DNA of 64,000 nucleotides. Origin: Spirochaetaceae bacterium (GTDB taxonomy: Bacteria > Spirochaetota > Spirochaetia > DSM-27196 > SKKC01). Shown here one piece after another: positions 25,141 through 33,372 of this stretch; within the stretch, counting starts at the first letter, position 1, and each line of letters begins with the position of its first letter. The stretch covers positions 47,599 to 111,598 of the forward strand of contig SKXQ01000019.1 of the NCBI GenBank assembly GCA_007128315.1, read 5' to 3'. The notes beneath the pieces are model-generated. The model was not told the DNA's origin. It searched no databases and saw only the letters and a list, made by a program, of their open reading frames with translations. A program made the position numbers and the translations under genes.

Positions 25141-26220
25141 CTACGGCTGACTCGGATCAGTGACCGGTCTGACCGGCTGCTGATCCAGGCTCGCCCGCAT
25201 ACGTGCGAGGTACTCCGGGTAACGCTCAGCTGCCCAGGTTATGAGTCGTTCCCGGACGTTGCAGCGGAGGTCCCAGAGCGACGGCGCATCCCCGGCACTG
25301 ATCAGCACACGAAGCTCCATGCACCAGGCCTGTGCCTCGGTTACCTGTACGATCCCGACCCGACCGTCCCAGAGAGGCTCATCCTGAAGTATCCGCGTCA
25401 GTTCGGCTCGCACCGCATCGATCGGCACCGCGTGATCGAAGTAGAGAAATACCGTCCCGAGAAGTTCGCTGGTAACCCGGGTCCAGTTCTGAAACGGCGT
25501 CTCGAGGAAATAGCTGCAGGGCAGGATCAGCCGACGCTGATCCCATACGCGCAGGACAACGTAGGTTATCGTGATCTCCTCGACCTTGCCCCATTCACCT
25601 TCTGCAATGAGCACGTCATCGAGACGGATCGGTTGAGTGATGGCAATTTGAAGCCCGCTCAGGATCAGCCCCAGAGTCCGCTGTGCGGCGAGCCCGATTA
25701 TTAGACCGGCAACACCTGCTCCGGCGAGCAGGGCTGCACCGACCTGTCGAACGGGTTCAAAGCTCAGAAGTCCTATCGCCACACCAAGAAGGACAACGAT
25801 CACCACCGCAACCTGACGGATTACCCTCACCTGCGTATGCATCTTTCGGGCCCTGAGATTGTCGCGGATATCCACTGGATTGCGATGCGCCACATAGCCT
25901 TCGAGCACGAAGAACTGATTCGCGCAGAGCCAGGTTACCAGAACGACGAAGAGCAGCGATACAACCCGCTCGAGAAGCTCGATCTGTGCCGGGGGAAAAT
26001 CGAGCAGCGGCTGCACGGCAGATACGGCGAGCAGGGGGAGAAACCAGATAGCCGGTCGGCCAATGTATCGAACGAGCAGTTGTGCGAGAACCCTGTCGCC
26101 ACGCCCCAGCAGTTTCCGGATTACGAATCGTACCAGAAGCGACAGAAACACCGCGGCGAATGCCACGACGAGCAGCAGCATCCAGGGTCCGACTGCATCC
26201 GCGTACGCCGACAGGTTCAC
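25141..26220 (-). CDS. MscS-family mechanosensitive channel, second
   Basis: A 359-residue inner-membrane protein with an N-terminal helix (about 12-32), three to four further helices, then the pore-lining segment AGVAGLIIGLAAQRTLGLILSGLQIAI and the beta domain (QPIRLDDVLIAEGEWGKVEEI, LPCSYFLETPFQNWTR). The AQ(R/T)TLxNxxSG core shows MscS ancestry, but the region is closer to the YbdG/plant-like branch than to E. coli MscS. GTG start; four-base overlap (GTGA) with the stop of the M16C protease gene upstream, so translation is coupled. It is also 16 bases upstream of the CysRS-like gene. Solute-release function is inferred from the family. Confidence 0.88.
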   Translation of the reverse strand: MNLSAYADAVGPWMLLLVVAFAAVFLSLLVRFVIRKLLGRGDRVLAQLLVRYIGRPAIWFLPLLAVSAVQPLLDFPPAQIELLERVVSLLFVVLVTWLCANQFFVLEGYVAHRNPVDIRDNLRARKMHTQVRVIRQVAVVIVVLLGVAIGLLSFEPVRQVGAALLAGAGVAGLIIGLAAQRTLGLILSGLQIAITQPIRLDDVLIAEGEWGKVEEITITYVVLRVWDQRRLILPCSYFLETPFQNWTRVTSELLGTVFLYFDHAVPIDAVRAELTRILQDEPLWDGRVGIVQVTEAQAWCMELRVLISAGDAPSLWDLRCNVRERLITWAAERYPEYLARMRASLDQQPVRPVTDPSQP

Positions 26221-29180
26221 AACGTCAACTCCTCCAGGTTGCTATCGAGCCCGGGCAGATCGGGGCGAGCAGCCTCGATCCGTTCCTTTCGGGCAATCAC
26301 ACACGCCCTGGATTCGCTCCAGCGCTCAAGAAGACGCCGTGCCGCCGCCTGCACGTCGGACGGCGTCGTTCGCATGAGTGAGTCGCGTTTGATCTGCCGA
26401 AGTTCGTCGGTAATATTCAGGAGATACCGTCTGAGATCGATCATGTTCGACTCCGACGGCGAATACGGCCGCAAATCCTTGCCGACAATGCCGATGACCG
26501 CGAGCTCGACATCGGTCGCACTCGGTGGTGCGTCCGCATAGTGTTTCAGACTGTGCTCAAAAGCGCGGAGTGTCTCCGAAATCCTCGGATCACGATAGCT
26601 TGCGAAGGAAAACAGACCTTCGGTCGCCGACGAGACTGCAAAAGCTCCATAGGCGCCACCTTCCATTCGAACGCGTTCCCAGAGAAATCCGGTTCGCAGG
26701 AGATGGCTGAGAACCAGCTCGTGGGCGTACCCCTCGTCGTCCAGTCTGGAACCGGGGAGAACGCAGGAGACGTAGCCAACGTCACCGGGAACCCCGTAGC
26801 CACTAATCACAGCTCCGGTTCTCGGGGCGAATGACACCGGATGAGACGGCATTGTTTCCTGTGTGATCGACTCCGCAAACTCCCGGAGAAGGCGTTCAGC
26901 GAGCGGCAGATCGGAGGATTCCGCAGACACGGACGCCTTGATCCTGTCGGCGGTGAAGATCTGCTTTCGCAGCGTTTCAAGTGACTCCACAAAGGCGTGC
27001 ATGGACCCTGTAATCGTCACCTGATTCATGAAATCGAGCTGCTCGATCCCTCTGAAACGGTTACTCAGAGCCTCCGCGGCAGACAGACGCGACGCAGCTT
27101 CAAGACGCGCAAATGCGCTCCCGCTCGGAAGGACGTTACTTCTGATGTCGTTTCTCGCTTCCACAAAGAGGTCACGAATGCGGCGCTCGTCGGAAAAATC
27201 CGGCGTCCGCAGGCAGTCGAAGGCGAGCGCGCTGCCCGTTTCAACCGTTGAAACGAGAGCCTTCAGCCGTATGTAGAGGTACGGGACGGGGTCCTGTGCT
27301 CCGAGCGGTTGATCGACATCAACACCACCCGAGAAACCTCCAGTTGTCAGGTCAAGCCGCCGCGCAACCTCGTCGTACGACATACCCGGAACGCCGACAT
27401 CGGTGATCGCATTTGCGAGGAAGGGCGCGAGGGGAAGAAGGTCGTCGTCGATGCCGCGCAGATCGAAGGCAAGGTCGTAGTACACGATGCCTCCCGTCTC
27501 GATGGCGTGCGTCAGTACGAGCCCACCACCCTCGAGGTTTCTGACCTCGTGCCCGATGCGCCTGATTTCGCGCGGCACGTCGGCGAGGGTCAGAAAAGGA
27601 ATTGTCGCGAGCGCCTCCGGTGAATCCGCCTCACGCTGCATCCGCTCGAGGGCTTCGTTCTTTTTCCTCAGTTCTTCGATGTCGGCTTCGTTCATCGCAT
27701 GCCGTATCCCGGCGAGCTCCTGCCCTACGCGTGCATCCTCTTTTTCGGCACGTTTCGGGTCGGGGCGTACCACAAGGGTTGAGCGATGCGGGTTGTTAAT
27801 GAGATACCGGTCGATGAGGGACTCGAAGTACCCGGGATTCTCCGTGAGCTCCTCACGAAGACGGGTAAATGGTTCTTCGAAGGCAAGCGTGGCCTCGGGC
27901 GGTCCTCCGTGCAGCCAGCCTCGGAGTGCTCGCCGCATGAGTCGGAGCCCGTACCCGACCCCCGGCCTCTCGCGGTGGCTGAACTCCATCTTCCGCAGCG
28001 TTCCCTCGATTACGTCGGGATCGATCCCATTGTCACGAAGCTTCCTGAGCGTAGAGAAGATCACCTCTTCTATTTCTTCACGCCGCTCGGGATCTGTCCC
28101 GCGGAGTCCGGCGGAAAACACGATCTGTCGGAGCTCAGTTTCTATGCCGGTGGGTGCACTGAGGTCCTCGCCGAGACCGCTCTCAATGAGCGCGATATAC
28201 AAGGGTGAGCCGCTCCCGCCGAGAAGAATATCAGCAAGCGCGCTGAAGCGAATCAGCTCATCGGCCCTGGTACTTTCGGGCAGAAGCCAGTTCACGGTAA
28301 CCGAGGACTGACGTTCGGTCCTGGGATTCTCCGTCGGATACTCGGCAAACTCTACTCTGGGACTGTCCCAGGGACGCTGTATACCGACATCCTTATAAGC
28401 ATCGCCCGCATTGAAGGAAGCAAGGAATTCCGAGTGCAGAAAATCGAGATGCCGGTCGGTAGGGATATCTCCGTAAAGAAAGATTCTGGCGTTCGAGGGA
28501 TGATAAGCCCGACGGTGAAACTCGACGAAGTCCTCGTAGGTCAGCTGTGGTATGTCCTCGGGTCTTCCGCCCGAATCGAAACCGTAGGCCGTTTCCGGAA
28601 AAATGGATCGTATCGACATCTCTCCCGCAATCGCATCGTGCGTCGAGTAGGCTCCTTTCATTTCGTTATACACGATACCCGAGTAACTGAGGTTTCCGTT
28701 GTCATCGACCAGCAGTCTGTGACCTTCCTGCCGGAACATTTCCTCTTTCAATAGCGGAAAAAACACTGCGTCACCGTAAACTTTCATGAGGTTGAACAAG
28801 TCTTCGTCCACGGTGCTGCTCGCCGGATAGACGGTCTTGTCCGGGAAGGTCAGCGCATTGAGAAAGGTGTACATGCTTCCTTTCAACAGGAGCAGGAAGG
28901 GGTCTTTGACCGGATATCGCTGAGAACCGCAGAGGACGGTGTGCTCGAGAATATGGGCAACACCGGTCGAATCACCGGGGATCGTCTTGAACACGAAGGC
29001 AAAAAGGTTTTCCGGGTCATCGTTGGAGAGGTGGTAGACCTCGCAACCCGAGGCTTCGTGCCGGAACAGGCGTCCGACGCCGCGATATTCGGGAAGGGGT
29101 GTGTCTGATACGTGCAGATAGGCTTCGTGCTCCGAAGAACGCTCAGCAGCCTGGTTTTGAGATGTGCTCATGCCCGGCAT
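26217..29180 (-). CDS. Peptidase M16C (presequence-protease-like)
   Basis: A 987-residue zinc metalloprotease of the PreP/M16C type, a clamshell of four related domains that degrades peptides. The inverted zinc motif HILEH (His76, Glu79, His80) is followed by TVLCGSQRYPVKDPF. The M16C-specific TLVVRPDPKR and a charged hinge of about residues 460-520 separate the halves. The second half has the family's GAYGAFAVSS and the C-terminal RYLLNITDELRQ. No signal peptide, so it is probably cytoplasmic. It overlaps the MscS gene by 4 bases. ATG at 29171 (MSTSQNQ) is as likely a start as the one used. Confidence 0.93.
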   Translation of the reverse strand: MPGMSTSQNQAAERSSEHEAYLHVSDTPLPEYRGVGRLFRHEASGCEVYHLSNDDPENLFAFVFKTIPGDSTGVAHILEHTVLCGSQRYPVKDPFLLLLKGSMYTFLNALTFPDKTVYPASSTVDEDLFNLMKVYGDAVFFPLLKEEMFRQEGHRLLVDDNGNLSYSGIVYNEMKGAYSTHDAIAGEMSIRSIFPETAYGFDSGGRPEDIPQLTYEDFVEFHRRAYHPSNARIFLYGDIPTDRHLDFLHSEFLASFNAGDAYKDVGIQRPWDSPRVEFAEYPTENPRTERQSSVTVNWLLPESTRADELIRFSALADILLGGSGSPLYIALIESGLGEDLSAPTGIETELRQIVFSAGLRGTDPERREEIEEVIFSTLRKLRDNGIDPDVIEGTLRKMEFSHRERPGVGYGLRLMRRALRGWLHGGPPEATLAFEEPFTRLREELTENPGYFESLIDRYLINNPHRSTLVVRPDPKRAEKEDARVGQELAGIRHAMNEADIEELRKKNEALERMQREADSPEALATIPFLTLADVPREIRRIGHEVRNLEGGGLVLTHAIETGGIVYYDLAFDLRGIDDDLLPLAPFLANAITDVGVPGMSYDEVARRLDLTTGGFSGGVDVDQPLGAQDPVPYLYIRLKALVSTVETGSALAFDCLRTPDFSDERRIRDLFVEARNDIRSNVLPSGSAFARLEAASRLSAAEALSNRFRGIEQLDFMNQVTITGSMHAFVESLETLRKQIFTADRIKASVSAESSDLPLAERLLREFAESITQETMPSHPVSFAPRTGAVISGYGVPGDVGYVSCVLPGSRLDDEGYAHELVLSHLLRTGFLWERVRMEGGAYGAFAVSSATEGLFSFASYRDPRISETLRAFEHSLKHYADAPPSATDVELAVIGIVGKDLRPYSPSESNMIDLRRYLLNITDELRQIKRDSLMRTTPSDVQAAARRLLERWSESRACVIARKERIEAARPDLPGLDSNLEELTL

Positions 29181-29210
29181 GATACACGGACAGGGGGCGA
29201 AACTCTACCG

Positions 29211-29888
29211 TCAGATAAACTGAATATCGGTCAGCAACGTAAGTTTGGTCTTGGTCCGTTCGTCTGCCGGATTAATGTCGAGCGCCTTGCGGAAACTCTG
29301 AACTGCCTTTGCGTTGTCGTGCATGCCGTAGTACACCGTTCCGAGCATATAATGCACTTCGGCGAAGTGTGGTGTCTGCTCGGCGAGCTCGAGAAGAAGC
29401 GGTAGTGCTTCCTCGTACTTCTTTGCTTTCACCCTCAGCTGCGCAAGATACATGTTGGCAATGATACTTTCTTCGCTCTGTACCTTGAAGGCTTCAAAGC
29501 CTTTTGCCGCATCCTCGTCGTTTCCGAGATACATGTGGATCAGACCGATAAAGTAATTCGCGAGCGCGTGACTGTTCGGTCCTGAGGCGACCCGCTGGAA
29601 CGCTTCGAGTGCGTGCCTGAGGTGTCCCTTGCGGTAGAAGCAGACACCGAGCTTGTAATACGCGAGATTGAACTCGGGGTTCAGCAGTATCGCTGCATGA
29701 TACATTTTTACGGCAGAATCGAGCTTACCGCAGGAATAGTACACGTCCCCCAACATGAGACGGACGAAGGTACTCTTCTCGTACGTTTCGCAGAGTGCCT
29801 GAAATTTCGGCTCGGCTTCTCTCCAGTGACCGGAAAGATAGGCGTTCATAGCATCAATGTAATCGGGATCCGCGTAGTTCAGTTCCAT
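29211..29888 (-). CDS. Tetratricopeptide-repeat protein
   Basis: A 225-residue soluble protein made almost wholly of TPR units (about six, 34 residues each). Typical pairs: WREAEPKFQALCETYEKS, GKLDSAVKMYHAAILLNPE, GHLRHALEAFQRV, KKYEEALPLLLELAEQTP and DNAKAVQSFRKALDINP. No signal peptide or membrane segment, so it is a cytoplasmic scaffold; the partner is unknown. The frame opens with TTG at 29897, but ATG at 29888 (MELNYADPD) is the more natural start. It sits 70 bases downstream of fumC on the same strand and 30 bases upstream of the M16C gene. Confidence 0.88.
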   Translation of the reverse strand: MELNYADPDYIDAMNAYLSGHWREAEPKFQALCETYEKSTFVRLMLGDVYYSCGKLDSAVKMYHAAILLNPEFNLAYYKLGVCFYRKGHLRHALEAFQRVASGPNSHALANYFIGLIHMYLGNDEDAAKGFEAFKVQSEESIIANMYLAQLRVKAKKYEEALPLLLELAEQTPHFAEVHYMLGTVYYGMHDNAKAVQSFRKALDINPADERTKTKLTLLTDIQFI

Positions 29889-29958
29889 AGTCGCCAAGTG
29901 TACACCGGCCGTGTCGGCACTGCAATAGATGACCTGATCGACAGCCGGCGATACGTGC

Positions 29959-31344
29959 TCAGACCATGTTTCGGGGGTTCAGAATGCCGTTGAGTTCGGC
30001 CTCGCTGACAACCTGCGCCTCGAGACATACGTCCCGTATGGTCCGTTTCTCCTTGAACGCCTTGTAGGCGAGTTCGCTCGCTCTGTCGTATCCAATAGTA
30101 CGCGCGAGCGGAGTTACCATGGCCGTGCTCCACTCGATCCAGTGCTCACAGCGCTCGGCATCGGCGGTGATGCCGTCAACACAGCGTTCGGCAGCGGCCG
30201 TGCAGGTAGCCGCGAGGGTCATCATCGCGTCAACCGTCTCGTAAGCGATCAGAGGATTCATCATGTTCAGCTGCAGCGGTCCATTCTGTGCTCCAATGGT
30301 TACGGCCAGCACCTGTCCGTGTACGTGAGCCGCTACCTGTATCATCATCTCCGGGATGACCGGATTGACCTTCCCCGGCATGATGCTGCTTCCAGGCTGA
30401 AGACTCGGCAGGGCGATCTCGCCGAGTGCGCTGCGGGGCCCGGAGTCGAGCAGTCGCAGATCGTTGGCAATTTTCATGAGAGCGACCGCAAGGCCGTTAA
30501 GAGCTCCCATGAGTTCCACCTGTGCGTCTCGTGATGAAATGCCTTCGAACGGAAGGGGCGACGGCCTGAACGGCAGACCTGTCGCACGGGCAATTTCGGC
30601 AACAACCGCAGGCCGGTAGTCGGGATGGGCATTCAAACCTGTTCCGACGGCTGTTCCGCCAAGCGGAAGCTCTTCGAGAGAGGCTGCTGTGCGCTGAATA
30701 CGGTCGTGTGCCTTGCGAATCTGCAGCGCGAAGGTGGCGAACTCCTGCCCGAGGGTCATCGGTACCGCGTCTTTCAGATGTGTTCGCCCGAGTTTGACAA
30801 CGTCCTTGAACTCTTCGGCTTTCCGGTCGAACGAAGTTGAGAGTTTCTGAACAGCTGCGAGCAGCTCATCGAGTACCATGCGATCTGCAACGTGCACGGC
30901 AGTCGGAATAACGTCGTTAGAACTCTGCCCGCGGTTCACATGATCGTTCGGATGCACCGGTTTCTTGCTGCCGATCTCTCCACCGAGGATCTCTATCGAT
31001 CGGTTGGAGAGCACTTCGTTAATGTTCATGTTCCACGAAGTACCGCTTCCGGTCTGAAAAACATCGACAGGAAACTGCTCATCCCAGGCACCAGCAATAA
31101 CCTCGTCGGAGGCCTGTACAATTGCCTCGGCGATATTCCTGTCAAGCTCCCCGAGATCTGCGTTTACCACGGCCGCGGCCCGTTTGATGTGACCGAGAGC
31201 GCGGATCATGGCGGTCGGAATGCGTTTGTCCGAAATCGTAAAGTTTTCGACCGCCCGCTGGGTCTGGGCGCCGTAATAGGCTGACGCAGGAATTCGCACT
31301 TCCCCCATTGTATCGGTTTCTACACGAAATTGTTCAGTACTCAT
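29959..31344 (-). CDS. fumC: Class II fumarate hydratase
   Basis: Reversibly hydrates fumarate to L-malate in the TCA cycle. About 461 residues, the standard length. Motifs: TGSGTSWNMNINEV, GRTHLKDAVPMTLGQEF, and the family signature SSIMPGKVNP with the mobile-loop Ser. Class II enzymes are iron-free and oxygen-stable, which suits an oxidative cycle. The frame extends to ATG 31368, but MSTEQFRVETDTMGEVRIP at 31344 matches the usual start. It diverges from the malate dehydrogenase pair across an 87-base region holding a perfect inverted repeat. A TATGAT at 31352-31357 just ahead of ATG 31344 could give a near-leaderless mRNA. Confidence 0.95.
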   Translation of the reverse strand: MSTEQFRVETDTMGEVRIPASAYYGAQTQRAVENFTISDKRIPTAMIRALGHIKRAAAVVNADLGELDRNIAEAIVQASDEVIAGAWDEQFPVDVFQTGSGTSWNMNINEVLSNRSIEILGGEIGSKKPVHPNDHVNRGQSSNDVIPTAVHVADRMVLDELLAAVQKLSTSFDRKAEEFKDVVKLGRTHLKDAVPMTLGQEFATFALQIRKAHDRIQRTAASLEELPLGGTAVGTGLNAHPDYRPAVVAEIARATGLPFRPSPLPFEGISSRDAQVELMGALNGLAVALMKIANDLRLLDSGPRSALGEIALPSLQPGSSIMPGKVNPVIPEMMIQVAAHVHGQVLAVTIGAQNGPLQLNMMNPLIAYETVDAMMTLAATCTAAAERCVDGITADAERCEHWIEWSTAMVTPLARTIGYDRASELAYKAFKEKRTIRDVCLEAQVVSEAELNGILNPRNMV

Positions 31345-31359
31345 GGTCAGTATCATACT

Positions 31360-31377
31360 ACGGGACATTGGTCCCGT
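31360..31377. promoter_or_regulatory. Inverted repeat, candidate operator in the fumC/mdh divergent region
   Basis: Perfect 7-bp inverted repeat ACGGGAC-ATTG-GTCCCGT. Its right arm overlaps the -35 element of the mdh promoter by two bases, and it lies between the possible fumC promoter elements, so a bound regulator could control both directions. No U run follows, so it is not a terminator. Confidence 0.5.
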
Positions 31378-31404
31378 GACAACTCATTTTCGGCATTGTA
31401 TACT
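31376..31404 (+). promoter_or_regulatory. Promoter for the tandem malate dehydrogenase genes
   Basis: GTGACA (31376-31381), a 17-base spacer and TATACT (31399-31404): five of six consensus bases in each element at the optimal distance. It lies 28 bases ahead of the ATG at 31432, which has AGGAG as its ribosome site. Confidence 0.7.
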
Positions 31405-31431
31405 CCCGGCAAGACATTCAGGAGAAAAATC

Positions 31432-32334
31432 ATGAAACAGATTGGCATCATAGGCGCCGGCAATACGGGCGCTAACACCGCGTTTTTCCTGGCCGAGAAG
31501 CAGGTCGGACGTGTTGTACTGCAGGACTGCAAGGAAGGCCTTGCCATAGGAAAGGCACTCGATATCATGGAGGAAGCTCCGCTAGCCCGGTATCAGTTTG
31601 CGATCCATGGCACTGACAGCGAGCAGGAAGCGCTTGACTCGGACGTGATCCTGCTTGCGTTCGGGGCCGTCCGGCAGCCAGGGCAGGACCGAACGAGCGT
31701 ATGGGATGAAAACCGGAAGCTTGTAGAGTCTTTCGCCGCCAGGCTGAAGGGCTTCGGAGGTGTCGTCATCATAGTTACAGAGCCGGTCGACGCCTCGGTA
31801 ACGCTCTTTCAGAAGGTTTCGGGTATGGAGCCCGGACGCGTACTCGGTATCGGCGGTGCCCTCGACGGCGAACGCATGCGTTATCTTGTATCCCAGGAGC
31901 TGCACTGCGTAACCGAAGACATCGATGCCCTCGTCATCGGCCGACACGATCAAAGCATGATCATTCCTCAGGACTACACACGGGTTTCAGGTATCCCCGT
32001 GCGCTACCTCATGGACCAGTCCAGCCTTCACGCAATCATACAGAAGGTGAAACACGCGGGCGACGTCGTCCTCGAAACGAGCAAACGCAGCAGTGCGTTT
32101 TACGCGCCTGCAATGGTCACCGCGGATATCATCAGGGCAATTCTGAATGACAGCAGACGCATGTTCAGTGTTTCTACCGTACTCACAGGGCAGTATGGAG
32201 TACAGGACGCAGCACTCAGCATACCGGCAATGATCGGTGAAAACGGAGCCGAACGGCTCTTTGAGCCGAAACTGACTGATAAGCAGCTGCAGCAATTTCG
32301 TGATTCGGCTGCCGCGATCTCGGCGCTCGTATAA
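31432..32334 (+). CDS. Divergent malate/lactate dehydrogenase-type enzyme
   Basis: A 300-residue NAD-linked 2-hydroxyacid dehydrogenase of the MDH/LDH family, first of two tandem copies. Rossmann start GIIGAGNTGANTAFFL and Asp32 for NAD. Catalytic His172, Asp145/Arg148 (LDGERM) and substrate Arg81 and Arg87 (RQPGQDR) are kept. Changes from a normal MDH: Asn119 is replaced by Glu117 (VTEPVD for VANPLD), HGDS becomes HDQS, and the usual MDR-x-DLL loop is QDRTSVW. The substrate loop and the Asn that holds the substrate hydroxyl are thus altered. It could use another 2-oxoacid or be regulatory. The frame is open from 31330, but AGGAG before ATG 31432 fixes the start. The canonical mdh follows after 17 bases. 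Confidence 0.75.
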   Translation: MKQIGIIGAGNTGANTAFFLAEKQVGRVVLQDCKEGLAIGKALDIMEEAPLARYQFAIHGTDSEQEALDSDVILLAFGAVRQPGQDRTSVWDENRKLVESFAARLKGFGGVVIIVTEPVDASVTLFQKVSGMEPGRVLGIGGALDGERMRYLVSQELHCVTEDIDALVIGRHDQSMIIPQDYTRVSGIPVRYLMDQSSLHAIIQKVKHAGDVVLETSKRSSAFYAPAMVTADIIRAILNDSRRMFSVSTVLTGQYGVQDAALSIPAMIGENGAERLFEPKLTDKQLQQFRDSAAAISALV

Positions 32335-32351
32335 ATCCAAGGAGTACATCT

Positions 32352-33281
32352 ATGGCAAAAGTATCAATTATCGGAGCCGGCAACGTCGGTGCGACGACCG
32401 CGTATTTCATCGCGAAGCAGAATATTGCCGATGTGGTCGTTCTCGACGTTGTCGAGGGCATGCCACAGGGTAAAGCAGCTGACTTCCTCCACGGTTCGGC
32501 GTCGGCGGGATTCAGCCGCAGCACCCACGGAACCAATGACTACGCCGACATCGCCGGATCGGATGTCGTGGTTCACACCGCGGGCATACCGCGAAAACCC
32601 GGCATGGACCGAATGGACCTGCTGAAAACCAACGTGAATATCGCAAAGAATGCAGCCCTCAATATCCGGAAGTACGCGCCCAATGCGGTTGTCATCGGTG
32701 TCGCAAACCCGCTGGATGTGATCTGCATGGTCCTATACCGGGAAACCGGGTTCCCCGTAGAACGCGTCATTGGCATGGCCGGGGTTCTCGATTCAACCCG
32801 GTTCCAGTACTTCATAGCCGAAAAAATGGATGCCTGGCCCGGTGACGCAAAGGCCATGGTACTCGGTGGCCACGGAGACAGCATGGTTCCCGTTCCGGAT
32901 TATACCTCGCTCGGCGGCTTCGCGCTGCCTGAGATTATGGACGACACGACCATCGATGCTCTTGCCAACCGCACCAAGACGGGTGGAGGCGAGATCGTTA
33001 AGTATCTCAAAACCGGAAGCGCGTATTACGCGCCCGCAGCGAGTGCGGCAAAAATGGTCGACGCAATCATCACCGGCAAGCGTCGCGTCTGTGCCGCGAG
33101 CGCCTACCTTCAGGGCGAGTACGGCTACCGGGACATTTTCCTTGGTGTACCCGTTATCCTCGGAACCAGCGGACTCGACAGAGTCATCGAGCTGCCGCTG
33201 ACCGACGATCAGAAAGACGCACTCGACCAGTCGGCAGCCGCTGTCAGAGAAGGTGTTGAGACGCTCAACTCCATCAGTTGA
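32352..33281 (+). CDS. mdh: Malate dehydrogenase
   Basis: NAD-dependent oxidation of malate to oxaloacetate in the TCA cycle. 309 residues of the LDH-like MDH type. [13 protein letters not shown], Asp32, substrate loop [14 protein letters not shown] (Arg81, Arg87), Asn119 in VANPLD, LDSTRF (Asp147, Arg150) and His174 in GGHGDSMVP: all catalytic residues are present. Arg81 gives malate rather than lactate specificity. AAGGAG precedes the ATG. It is downstream of a divergent paralogue in the same operon, which ends at the strong terminator at 33326-33357. Confidence 0.95.
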   Translation: MAKVSIIGAGNVGATTAYFIAKQNIADVVVLDVVEGMPQGKAADFLHGSASAGFSRSTHGTNDYADIAGSDVVVHTAGIPRKPGMDRMDLLKTNVNIAKNAALNIRKYAPNAVVIGVANPLDVICMVLYRETGFPVERVIGMAGVLDSTRFQYFIAEKMDAWPGDAKAMVLGGHGDSMVPVPDYTSLGGFALPEIMDDTTIDALANRTKTGGGEIVKYLKTGSAYYAPAASAAKMVDAIITGKRRVCAASAYLQGEYGYRDIFLGVPVILGTSGLDRVIELPLTDDQKDALDQSAAAVREGVETLNSIS

Positions 33282-33325
33282 AGGCGCGACGCTTCAGCGA
33301 TCCATGATTTCCATGGTAGGCTACG

Positions 33326-33357
33326 AGCCGCGGCATACCGTGCCGCGGCTTTTTTTT
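33326..33357 (+). terminator. Intrinsic terminator after mdh
   Basis: A perfect 10-bp GC-rich stem (AGCCGCGGCA / TGCCGCGGCT) with a 5-base loop, followed by eight T residues ending at 33357. The nadE ribosome site GGAGGG starts three bases later, so nadE lies directly after the terminator with no room for a promoter between them. Confidence 0.92.
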
Positions 33358-33372
33358 GCAGGAGGGTCAGTC

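Noticed and set aside
33253..33372. N-terminal extension of NAD synthetase
   Set aside because: It would be translated through the mdh 3' end and the terminator hairpin; GGAGGG before ATG 33373 marks the real start.
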